DNA of 9,087 nt from an uncultured archaeon (GCA_937982425.1 CALJLT010000021.1:1-9087), one strand, 5' to 3'. Positions 1 to 6,348 are shown, numbered from the stretch's first letter. Numbers and translations: made by a program. Notes: generated by a model not told the origin, from the letters alone.

Positions 1-50
1 TACGAGATCGTATTCGGTGACTGGAGTTCAGACGTTTGCTCTTCCGATCT
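1..50 (+). other. Illumina TruSeq indexed adapter (assembly contamination)
   Basis: Bases 1-8 match the end of the P7 flow-cell sequence, bases 9-16 (CGTATTCG) sit where the 8-nt index lies, and bases 17-50 match the 34-nt TruSeq read-2 adapter with a single mismatch at base 36 (T where the adapter has G). This is library sequence left at a contig end and not genomic DNA. Its base composition also differs sharply from the very AT-rich sequence that follows. The match is made from memory of the adapter sequence. Confidence 0.97.
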
Positions 51-61
51 AAAATATATTA

Positions 62-77
62 TAAAATATATATTTTA
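62..77. repeat. 16-bp perfect AT-only palindrome
   Basis: TAAAATATATATTTTA equals its own reverse complement. It lies in the extremely AT-rich leader between the adapter and the first gene. A palindrome made only of A and T is expected often in such sequence, so it may have no function. It may have contributed to the low-coverage break at which the contig ended. Confidence 0.5.
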
Positions 78-78
78 G

Positions 79-90
79 AATATATAATAA
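79..90 (+). promoter_or_regulatory. Candidate TATA box for the nuclease-like gene at 122
   Basis: An AATATATAATAA-type element centred near base 85 predicts a start of transcription around 111, about 10 nt before the ATG. No Shine-Dalgarno site is visible. A second TATA-like string at 111-120 touches the ATG and is too close to serve that start. The whole stretch is so AT-rich that the choice is uncertain. Confidence 0.35.
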
Positions 91-121
91 AGTTCTTTAA
101 CTACCTTTTTTTTATATAAAG

Positions 122-679
122 ATGGGATTAAAAAGAGTAATAAAAAAGGAGAATGAAAAAAAAATTCTTGAATTAATAGAAAATGCAAATTCTCCAGAAT
201 ATAATGTTTCTTGGGATGAAAAAGGAATACCTCAATTTAAGAAGAAATCCGAAATTGCAAAAGGAAAAAAAAGCAAACAAGCAGGTTTAAAATTTGAATC
301 AAAAGTGAGAGAGAATTTAGAATCTATGGGATGGGTCGTTTCAAAATGGATGAATACAGTAAATTTTGAGGGTGAAGGGAATATAGGAAAGTTGGCTCCA
401 GCAAAAAGAAAATACAACCCTTTTTCTAAAGTAATGACAATCGGAACGGGATTTCCAGATTTTATTTGCTTTAAAAAACAAGGAGATTTTTATGAGGTAA
501 TAGGGGTAGAAGTAAAATCTAACGGATCTCTCTCTAAACAAGAAAAAGGGCAATTAACTTGGCTAATTGAAAATAAAGTTTTCTCTAGAATTTTAATAGC
601 GAAAAAAGTACAAGAAGGAAAAAGAAGCAAAGTAGAATATTTAGATTTTAATGAAAAATACTATTTCAATAAAAAATAA
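122..679 (+). CDS. PD-(D/E)XK nuclease-like protein (Hjc/VRR-NUC-like), DPANN type
   Basis: The 185-residue protein has no signal peptide or membrane helix and is likely cytoplasmic. It shows a nuclease-fold pattern: an alpha helix with Glu59 (KFESKV), then Pro-Asp at 112-113 inside GFPDF, then Glu130-Val131-Lys132 (GVEVKS) and downstream Gln140/Gln144. This is the E...PD...ExK...Q order seen in Hjc-type Holliday junction resolvases and VRR-NUC proteins. The stretch between Glu59 and Asp113 is longer than in a compact Hjc and holds Trp71, Trp77 and a basic segment (AKRKYNPF, 94-101). I recall similar proteins annotated as hypothetical in DPANN genomes. The start is the only early ATG. The next gene begins 24 bp after its stop, so the two may be cotranscribed. 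A role in DNA repair, recombination or restriction is inference; substrate and partner are unknown. Confidence 0.72.
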   Translation: MGLKRVIKKENEKKILELIENANSPEYNVSWDEKGIPQFKKKSEIAKGKKSKQAGLKFESKVRENLESMGWVVSKWMNTVNFEGEGNIGKLAPAKRKYNPFSKVMTIGTGFPDFICFKKQGDFYEVIGVEVKSNGSLSKQEKGQLTWLIENKVFSRILIAKKVQEGKRSKVEYLDFNEKYYFNKK

Positions 680-683
680 AAAG
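675..683 (+). promoter_or_regulatory. Candidate TATA box for the gene at 704
   Basis: AATAAAAAG overlaps the stop codon of the preceding gene and is centred about 25 nt before the ATG at 704, which would give a leaderless transcript. No Shine-Dalgarno site precedes that ATG, which favours an own promoter over simple readthrough. The element is weak and the background is AT-rich. Confidence 0.35.
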
Positions 684-703
684 AATAAAATCCAATACTT
701 TTT

Positions 704-1378
704 ATGAAATTTTCATTATTTTTTATTTTAATTTTAATTTTTCCATTTATATCCGGAATGGAAGTTTCCCTAGAATTTCCTACGGAAGTAGAATTAAATA
801 AGGAAATAATTTTTAAAGTAATTACAGACGGCACAGGAACTTATGATGTTAAAATTGATCCTCTAAATCCTCAAGGAAGCAGAGTTGCCAGAATTTTAAA
901 TTCAGGAGTTTGGAAATCAACTAATTATTATGTTATTTCTTCTCTAAATTCAGAGCAAGAGTATAAATTAATTTTCCAGGAATATACAGGGATGGCTTAT
1001 ATAACCTTAAAATTGAGAGATTCATCTGGTAAAGTAGAAACCTTCGTAGGATATGAAATTAAAATTAAAGAAGCATCTTCTTCAGAAATTTTTGAAGAAG
1101 AGGAAACTCCTGAAGTTCAACAAAATCAAATTAATGATATTAAATCTGAAAATGAAAATAAGATAGAATATGAGAAAAAAATAACCAACTTTTCCAAAGA
1201 TTCAATCGTTAAAAAAGAAGTAATAGATCTAACTCCAAAAACTATAAAAAGCGACATTTCTTCAGAAGAAAAAGGACCTATAAAGAAAATTTATTATGTA
1301 ACTGGTTTTTGCCTCTTACTTTCTCTTTTGTTCCTTATAGATAAACAAAAAAAATCAAAGAAAAATGAGTTCAACTAA
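704..1378 (+). CDS. Secreted, C-terminally membrane-anchored protein of unknown function
   Basis: The 224-residue protein starts with a signal peptide (about 1-18, MKF then a run of Leu/Ile/Phe, ending near ISG). Residues 20-125 have alternating hydrophobic residues and Gly/Ser turns suggesting a beta-sandwich (Ig/Fn3-like) domain. Residues 125-195 are a charged, low-complexity Glu/Lys/Ser stalk. A membrane helix lies at about 196-212, followed by a Lys-rich cytoplasmic end, so the domain should face outside. There are no catalytic motifs I can name. Its last 14 bases overlap the start of the next gene. The family is not recognised; the layout matches small surface proteins of DPANN archaea, and a host-contact or envelope role would be speculation. 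Confidence 0.7.
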   Translation: MKFSLFFILILIFPFISGMEVSLEFPTEVELNKEIIFKVITDGTGTYDVKIDPLNPQGSRVARILNSGVWKSTNYYVISSLNSEQEYKLIFQEYTGMAYITLKLRDSSGKVETFVGYEIKIKEASSSEIFEEEETPEVQQNQINDIKSENENKIEYEKKITNFSKDSIVKKEVIDLTPKTIKSDISSEEKGPIKKIYYVTGFCLLLSLLFLIDKQKKSKKNEFN

Positions 1379-1787
1379 ATTAACTGCAGTGATGATATTA
1401 GAAGTTATGGGAAAACCCGCAGAGCACTTAGTTGAAACTTTAGAAAAAATGATAGAATCTCTTTCTCAAGAAAAAGGAATAAAAATAAATGAAAAAGTGA
1501 TTCACGAACCAAAAGAGATAGAAAAAAAACCCGGATTTTTTACGACTTTTTCAGAAATTGAATTAGAAGCAGACGACGCTTTTCTTTTGTCTCATTTAAT
1601 GTTTAAGTATATGCCTTCACATTTTGAAGTTTTAGAGCCTGAAAAATTTATTTTTACAAATAAAGAATACTCTCAAATCCTAAATGAATTAACAAGAAGA
1701 TTACACGGATATGATCAAATAGCTCAGATAATTCAAGTAGAGAAAAAAATCCTAGAAGATAAATTAGCTGAATACGAAAAAAAATAA
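1365..1787 (+). CDS. Conserved DPANN hypothetical protein, small cytoplasmic
   Basis: The 140-residue soluble protein opens with LTAVMILEVMGKPAEHLVET, then a predicted helix, strands around 38-69, an internal helix (72-82, LLSHLMFKYMP) and a C-terminal helical part containing ELTRRLHGYDQIAQI (108-122) and a charged coiled-coil-like end. The beta-alpha-beta-beta-alpha-beta order of the first 100 residues would suit an ACT/ferredoxin-like fold, but that is inference. I recall similar proteins in Woesearchaeota/Pacearchaeota without an assigned function. The ATG lies 14 bases inside the preceding gene and has no clear Shine-Dalgarno site (only AAAG), so translational coupling is likely. A second ATG at residue 10 would cut the conserved start and is less likely. 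It ends 3 bp before a convergent gene. Confidence 0.72.
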   Translation: MSSTKLTAVMILEVMGKPAEHLVETLEKMIESLSQEKGIKINEKVIHEPKEIEKKPGFFTTFSEIELEADDAFLLSHLMFKYMPSHFEVLEPEKFIFTNKEYSQILNELTRRLHGYDQIAQIIQVEKKILEDKLAEYEKK

Positions 1788-1800
1788 ATTTTATTTTTTA
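1776..1800. terminator. Overlapping T-tract termination region between convergent genes
   Basis: An A-run (GAAAAAAAATAAA) followed by TTTTATTTTTTA spans the 3-bp gap between two converging stop codons. Each strand therefore reads a T-rich tract right at its gene end, the signal archaeal RNA polymerase uses for intrinsic termination. No hairpin is needed or evident. The region is AT-rich, so this is suggestive only. Confidence 0.4.
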
Positions 1801-2930
1801 GAATTAGATTTTTGAATCTCTTTTTCCAAATTTACCGAACTTTTACGTGTCTTACTAAATTTGCTTTTAAAAAACCAAGAAACAGAAAGAAGAACAATTA
1901 TTATGAGAATCCAACCTATAATTTTTCCATTATTTTTATCTGGAAGATGAACACAGCTACCTAAACAACAAAGTCCATCTTGAGCATATTCTCTTTCTCC
2001 TGAACAAGTTGAAGTTTTATTACAAACCTCTCCTTTCATTTCTGAACAAGTTTCTAAATCTTCCAAAGAAACATTAATATCCTCAGATTCATTTATCTCA
2101 GTAGAATTGTCCTCTTTCTTTTTAAATAAATCCCAAAAATTTCCTTTTTCCTCTTCCTCTTCTTCGATAGTTTCAGTATTATTTATTTCTTCAGGAATTT
2201 CATCTAGATAAGAATAAATTAATATTTTTTGATACTTATTATCATGAACAAAAGCTATTTCTTTAAATCCCTTGTGTTTTGTTTCAAAAGTTATTTGTTT
2301 TATCTCTCCTGACTTTAAGATAATTTTTCCATCTCCTTCAGAAATATTTTCTTTTTCTGGAACTCCTGTAGGTTTTTTAAATAAATCCCAAAAACTAAAA
2401 GTTTTAGATTCAGTATTGTTTATTTCTTCTCCAGAAGGAACTTCAAAAAATTCTTCAGAAAAATCATCGAAGTAATATTGAATTTCAATTTCTTTATTTT
2501 CAAGATTCTTCATTTCAAAAGTATAATTTTTTTCAGCAAATAAAATTCCAGGGACAATTGAGAAACTAGCTCTTTCTTCCAAAATACTAAAATTAAAGTA
2601 AGGACTAGATTGAATTATTTTATCTCCAATTTTTTCTTTTACATTATCTAAAACTATTGAATAATTATCGACTTCTTTTTCATTTTGGATTAAAATAAAA
2701 AAATAATAATCATCTTCAAATTTAATCAAATCAATTATTCCAAAAGAAGTTGGAAGATGTCTTCTATAAAATTTAATATCTTCTTTAACTAAAGGTTCAT
2801 AAAAATTACCCGAAATTTTTATTACTAAATTTTCACCTTTTAAGATTTTATCATTTCCTTTAATTTCTACACCAGAGGTCAAAGAAAGAGCCAAAACAGA
2901 AATTAAAACAATTAAGAACGTTTTTTTCAT
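1791..2930 (-). CDS. Secreted membrane-anchored protein with a Cys-rich module and duplicated FWDLFKK motif
   Basis: The 379-residue protein has a signal peptide (about 1-20), an extracellular region of probable beta-sandwich domains (21-240), acidic linkers, a Cys-rich module at 295-326 (C-x7-C-x5-C-x11-CC-x3-C), a membrane helix at about 337-354 and a basic cytoplasmic tail. Nine N-glycosylation sequons (N113, N135, N171, N195, N250, N275, N280, N286, N304) support an outside location. A motif pair, EEINNTE then FWDLFKK, occurs twice (168-186 and 247-271). The gene lies 5 bp after the 606-residue surface protein, with a Shine-Dalgarno site inside that gene's end, so the two form an operon. 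Its Cys module resembles the middle module of that partner. The family is not recognised; a surface or adhesion complex with the partner is inference. Confidence 0.72.
   Translation of the reverse strand: MKKTFLIVLISVLALSLTSGVEIKGNDKILKGENLVIKISGNFYEPLVKEDIKFYRRHLPTSFGIIDLIKFEDDYYFFILIQNEKEVDNYSIVLDNVKEKIGDKIIQSSPYFNFSILEERASFSIVPGILFAEKNYTFEMKNLENKEIEIQYYFDDFSEEFFEVPSGEEINNTESKTFSFWDLFKKPTGVPEKENISEGDGKIILKSGEIKQITFETKHKGFKEIAFVHDNKYQKILIYSYLDEIPEEINNTETIEEEEEEKGNFWDLFKKKEDNSTEINESEDINVSLEDLETCSEMKGEVCNKTSTCSGEREYAQDGLCCLGSCVHLPDKNNGKIIGWILIIIVLLSVSWFFKSKFSKTRKSSVNLEKEIQKSNSKK
2118..2192 (-). repeat. Second copy of the EEINNTE...FWDLFKK internal repeat
   Basis: Encodes residues 247-271 of the 379-residue surface protein: EEINNTE, an acidic run, then FWDLFKK. 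It shares with the other copy at 2373-2429 a 21-base identical stretch over the FWDLFKK codons and near-identical bases over INNTE, suggesting a recent internal duplication or strong selection on the motif. Confidence 0.65.
2373..2429 (-). repeat. First copy of the EEINNTE...FWDLFKK internal repeat
   Basis: Encodes residues 168-186 of the 379-residue surface protein: EEINNTE, a short SKTFS spacer and FWDLFKK. The two copies are about 80-85 residues apart and their spacers differ in length (5 against 11 residues), so only the short motifs are conserved. Confidence 0.65.
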
Positions 2931-2935
2931 TCTAT

Positions 2936-4756
2936 TTACTCCTTACTCATATTTTTTAATTTTTCTAAAACATCGTCTAACTCTTTTGAAGATCTTTTAA
3001 CAGGAACAACTCTTCTTTGTGGCATCATTCTTGGTTGAGGTGGGATAACTTTTCTTTGAGGTAAATTCATTTGTGGTTGTCTAGGATAAACTGGAGGAGG
3101 AGATTTTGGAGGGATGCCTGATTTAGGAGATTTTCCTCCCTTCATCTTCCAGATAATTTCTTTCACTTTTTCTTTATAATAAATGATTAAAGCCACAATT
3201 ATAATTAAGATTAATAATACCCATATCCACCAGTAACTTCCAGAAGAAGGTTTTTGAACACAACAAATGTCTCCAAAATCACAAGTGTAAACACTAGTCT
3301 GAGCATAACCTCCCGCACAACTATATGATTCACAAAGACCTCCATTAGATTCGCAAGTAAATTCAGAAGAATCTTGAACTGGAACACATGTTCCACCAAT
3401 GCAACATTTTTGGCCGTAAGATAATTCCGGAGTATTTACAGAAGAGCCATCTTTACAATACTCGCCAGATTTACAAACAACCCCCTCTTGATCATCACAA
3501 GTAAGAATAACTTCTGGAGAACTACAACAAATCTTAGAAATTCCAAAGCAACTGTATTGAGGAAGTAATTCTCCTTCACATCCAGATAAAGAAACACAAT
3601 GATATCCTATCTCCTCACAATCAATAGAACTTCCAGGAATTAATCCAGAACTAGGTTTATTAAATTCTCCCCAAATAGAGTAGATTAAAAAACCATTATT
3701 AATAATATTTTTATTATCCCAACAACCATCAGAAGCTTGAACACTTTTTAACCAATCCTTTGAGAAGGTTTTTTCTTCTAATTCTGTTCCTTGAAAGGGT
3801 AAAAGTGCTAGAGAAGTATCATAAAATCTATCTCCACTAACTCTCCAGTATTGTTTATTTATTTGTTTATTCAAAATATCTGTTCTGTATTCCAATTTTC
3901 CCGTTAATAAATATAAGAAAGATTGAGGAAAGAATTGAGGAAAATCATCTACATTAGCAATTAAGTAAGGGATATATTCTGAAACATCATGACCCAAATA
4001 ATTCAAAACACTGGCAGCCCAAAGAGAACCTTCATAATCACAAACTCCTAAGCTATTAGTAGAGAAACAATAAGATTGAACTTTTTCATTTGTAACTCCC
4101 CCCATAGCTGAAGAGTGCAAATTTTTCAAAACGTGAATAGTAGGATTATTTTGCTTTTTAAAAATTAGACTAGTCATAAAATTTTTATCACAACTTATTT
4201 CAAATTCTTCCTCATAGCAAGAAGGATTTATCCTAAACCAATAGCCATTAGAAGAAGGGTTTAAACACATCTGAGAATTTATTGTAACTTTTTTATCTTC
4301 ACTTATTGTAGCAGTGTGAGTAGATCCTTTATAGGTTATTTTACATACTGAAGCATTAGAAGTATCAATTTGCAAATACCATTCAACATTTTTTGCAATA
4401 ATTTTTTTACCTAACATCCACTGTTGAGATTTATTTGTATTTTCTCCAGAATGAGCCAATGCAAGAGTAGCCAAAGCAGTAGTTTTCAAATTACAATTTC
4501 CAGTTGGCCAACACTCTCCAGAAGACTGAGAAGAGCTTATTATTTCTTCTTTACATTTCCCTACTCCAAGATAAGCAAAAATCCTTTCTTCAAGAGTTAG
4601 AGAAGTGCAAGTTTTATTCTCAATTGTTTGGCTGAGACAAGTTTTAGCTTTATTAAGAACTTCTAAATTTTCTTCGGCGCTTAAAGAAGAAGCAGTTCCT
4701 AAGAACAATATTAAACTTAAGAAAATAAAAATTCCTATTGACTCCCTCTTTTTCAT
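2936..4756 (-). CDS. Surface protein: alpha/alpha-toroid-like domain, three Cys modules, TM helix, proline-rich tail
   Basis: The 606-residue protein has a signal peptide (about 1-26). Residues 35-365 contain helical repeats such as NLKTTALATLALAHSG (89-104), YEGSLWAASVLNYLGHD (241-257) and the DGCWDN turn (343-348) followed by NNGFLIYSIW. These resemble the alpha/alpha toroid of prenyltransferase/terpene cyclase-like and complement C3d-like repeats, although no catalytic set was found. Three Cys-rich modules follow: 380-411 (C-x6-C-x5-C-x9-C-x6-CC), 420-457 (C-x7-C-x5-C-x16-CC-x4-C) and 468-499 (C-x6-C-x4-C-x11-C-x5-CC). A membrane helix lies at about 508-527, then a basic, proline-rich cytoplasmic tail (541-585) ending in a short helix. 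It is the first gene of an operon with its own TATA box. The fold call is by pattern only. Function is unknown; it may bind or shape the surface with its operon partner. Confidence 0.75.
   Translation of the reverse strand: MKKRESIGIFIFLSLILFLGTASSLSAEENLEVLNKAKTCLSQTIENKTCTSLTLEERIFAYLGVGKCKEEIISSSQSSGECWPTGNCNLKTTALATLALAHSGENTNKSQQWMLGKKIIAKNVEWYLQIDTSNASVCKITYKGSTHTATISEDKKVTINSQMCLNPSSNGYWFRINPSCYEEEFEISCDKNFMTSLIFKKQNNPTIHVLKNLHSSAMGGVTNEKVQSYCFSTNSLGVCDYEGSLWAASVLNYLGHDVSEYIPYLIANVDDFPQFFPQSFLYLLTGKLEYRTDILNKQINKQYWRVSGDRFYDTSLALLPFQGTELEEKTFSKDWLKSVQASDGCWDNKNIINNGFLIYSIWGEFNKPSSGLIPGSSIDCEEIGYHCVSLSGCEGELLPQYSCFGISKICCSSPEVILTCDDQEGVVCKSGEYCKDGSSVNTPELSYGQKCCIGGTCVPVQDSSEFTCESNGGLCESYSCAGGYAQTSVYTCDFGDICCVQKPSSGSYWWIWVLLILIIIVALIIYYKEKVKEIIWKMKGGKSPKSGIPPKSPPPVYPRQPQMNLPQRKVIPPQPRMMPQRRVVPVKRSSKELDDVLEKLKNMSKE
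2939..2944 (-). promoter_or_regulatory. Shine-Dalgarno site AAGGAG for the 379-residue surface protein
   Basis: On the minus strand AAGGAG lies 8 nt before the ATG at 2930 and overlaps the last codons and stop of the upstream gene. It fixes the start of the downstream gene and supports cotranscription with translation of the second gene from a leadered internal site. Confidence 0.75.
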
Positions 4757-4777
4757 AATTAATTTATGTTAGTATTA

Positions 4778-4787
4778 CTTTTAAATA
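4778..4787 (-). promoter_or_regulatory. TATA box for the surface-protein operon
   Basis: On the minus strand TATTTAAAAG, preceded by GAGGAAA as a possible BRE, is centred about 26-27 nt before the ATG at 4756. Transcription would start at or next to the ATG, giving a leaderless mRNA. It lies in the 40-bp gap after the primase stop codon, so the operon need not depend on primase transcription. Confidence 0.55.
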
Positions 4788-4796
4788 TTTCCTCAT

Positions 4797-6317
4797 TCAA
4801 TTAGATATTTTATTTGCAGCAAAATTTTTTTTGATAGTGTAATTAACAGGATTTTTTATCTTTGAGCAAAGCGAATCCGGATAACAAACTCCTATTTCTC
4901 GATAAAAATCTTTGCAATTGGGAGGAAGTATCGGTTTTCTTCTAAAACTCCAAATTAATTGAGAATGTATATACGCTTTTCTTAATGGAGTTTCGTTTTT
5001 TTCATTCCATTCATAAAGTTTTTTTTCAATAATTTCTTTCTCTAATCCTATTGATCTAAAAAAATTAATAAGTGCAAAAAGTCCTCTTTTTTTCCCGTCT
5101 TGCAAACCCTTTAAAATTCTAAGTATACAAGGAGGAAATTGGTCATCCTTTACTCCTTTTAATTGAGTAATCTTGAAGTCCGCATATTTTCCTTTAGCCC
5201 TTTTTTCATCTTCTTCTAAAAACCCAGTTTCCTTGGCCCAATCCAATGCTTGTAAAACTAATTCAGTAGCCTCTCCCTCTTTTGAATCCGGAATAAATTT
5301 TTTTACAGATACTTTCATGGGTTGAGCATCTTTTAAATCAAAAGAGTTTATTTTTTCTTTATCAATAACAACACTCGCTAAAGCTGTTTTTTCATGGAGA
5401 GAATAAGGCATTCTAAAAAGATGTCTTGGAGAAACAAGGATTATATCCAATCCCATAAGATCGTATAAATCCATTTCTTCTGAATTTGAAAAATTATCTG
5501 GATTTTTTTTAGAATTCAAATTACATTTTTCACAAATAAATAATTCTTCTCTTCTCTTTTCAAAAAGCTCTCCGTTACATTCGGCGCATTTAAATTTATC
5601 TTGTTCTTCACTCAACCTGAACTTTTTAATTTGTCCTATTCTACATTTTTTGCAAAAAAATTCAATTTCTTCATAAATTTCTGCCAATTGATTGCAAGAC
5701 CTACACTTAATTCCCTTTTTTATTTTTGTAGATTTGAATTGTTCGTAAAAATCATCCGGCAATTTTTCTGAAAGTATTTTTTCAGAATAATATTTTATAT
5801 ATCCTGCAATTTTTCTAGGCAAATCTGGAAATAACGTAGATGTTTTTTGTTTGTTTATTTCTTTTGGAAAAGATTTCCACGGGACAATTATGTGAAAACC
5901 TTTTGATCCAGAAAATTTAACTCCAATATTTTTTAATTTGTGTTGATTAAAAGTTTCTACAATTGATTCTGCAACCATTTTGGCGAAATCAAAATATTTG
6001 CAATCTATATCAATAACTAAATCCCACCCAATTCTCAAATCGTTAGTTTTTTTCTCACTCATACCTGTTTCTATTTCAAGAGGATCTTCCCAAAGTTCTT
6101 CTGAGCAGTGAAAAGAAGTAGCTCCTTTTTTAACAAGATTAAATACATCTCCTTCATATTGAAAACTATCTGGTCTTTTGCCAAAACCATCAAAAAATCT
6201 TGGAGCAATTTCTCTATTTCTGGAAAATTCGAAAATAGCTTTTCTAATATCTGCCCGGGAATAATACAGTTGAGTTATTTTTCGTATCCTTTCCTCTTTT
6301 AAATTTGGAACTTCCAT
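4797..6317 (-). CDS. priSL: Fused archaeal DNA primase: PriS catalytic domain plus PriL Fe-S domain
   Basis: The 506-residue protein should make RNA/DNA primers for replication. The N-terminal PriS (AEP) part shows the metal-binding Asp103-x-Asp105 (VIDID), the SGSKGFH motif with His142 (136-142), and PRHLFRMPYSLHEKT (297-311); Asp291 is the candidate third catalytic Asp. An insert at 205-265 carries four CxxC pairs (C205/C208, C222/C225, C244/C247, C262/C265), enough for two zinc ribbons. The C-terminal part has the PriL-type set of four cysteines (C397 in FPPC, C468, C478, C484), which in PriL bind a 4Fe-4S cluster. Most archaea encode PriS and PriL separately; fused forms are known in Nanoarchaeum and other DPANN. 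The helical N-terminal part of PriL appears to be missing. It is divergent from PCNA, with its own TATA box and a leaderless start. No separate priL is visible here. Confidence 0.9.
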   Translation of the reverse strand: MEVPNLKEERIRKITQLYYSRADIRKAIFEFSRNREIAPRFFDGFGKRPDSFQYEGDVFNLVKKGATSFHCSEELWEDPLEIETGMSEKKTNDLRIGWDLVIDIDCKYFDFAKMVAESIVETFNQHKLKNIGVKFSGSKGFHIIVPWKSFPKEINKQKTSTLFPDLPRKIAGYIKYYSEKILSEKLPDDFYEQFKSTKIKKGIKCRSCNQLAEIYEEIEFFCKKCRIGQIKKFRLSEEQDKFKCAECNGELFEKRREELFICEKCNLNSKKNPDNFSNSEEMDLYDLMGLDIILVSPRHLFRMPYSLHEKTALASVVIDKEKINSFDLKDAQPMKVSVKKFIPDSKEGEATELVLQALDWAKETGFLEEDEKRAKGKYADFKITQLKGVKDDQFPPCILRILKGLQDGKKRGLFALINFFRSIGLEKEIIEKKLYEWNEKNETPLRKAYIHSQLIWSFRRKPILPPNCKDFYREIGVCYPDSLCSKIKNPVNYTIKKNFAANKISN

Positions 6318-6338
6318 GTAAATTCTGAGCTAAAAACA

Positions 6339-6348
6339 TTTATATAAT
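6339..6348 (-). promoter_or_regulatory. TATA box for the fused primase
   Basis: On the minus strand ATTATATAAA is centred about 26 nt before the ATG at 6317, so the transcript would begin at the start codon. No Shine-Dalgarno site precedes the ATG, in keeping with a leaderless mRNA. The 84-bp gap to the PCNA gene holds this and the opposing PCNA promoter. Confidence 0.6.

Noticed and set aside
51..121. AT-only region with a palindrome as a replication origin or attachment site
   Set aside because: A perfect palindrome of A and T is expected in such sequence; no origin repeats or Orc/Cdc6 gene are nearby, and the contig break next to it limits the view.
122..679. Calling the first gene a true Hjc Holliday junction resolvase
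   Set aside because: The active-site order fits, but the protein is longer than a typical Hjc with a large insert, and the Gln-rich segment after ExK is closer to VRR-NUC; only a fold-level call is justified.
1953..2048. Cys-rich module as a zinc ribbon
   Set aside because: It lies on the outside of a membrane-anchored, sequon-rich protein and uses adjacent Cys-Cys pairs and not CxxC knuckles, so disulfides are more likely than zinc.
3211..3399. Minus-strand frame of 62 codons within the surface-protein gene
   Set aside because: It overlaps the Cys-module and membrane-helix region of the 606-residue protein in another frame and looks like a chance frame.
2936..4756. Active prenyltransferase or terpene cyclase enzyme
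   Set aside because: Only the helical-repeat pattern is suggestive. The domain is secreted and no catalytic DxDD or zinc-ligand set was recognised, so no enzyme activity is claimed.
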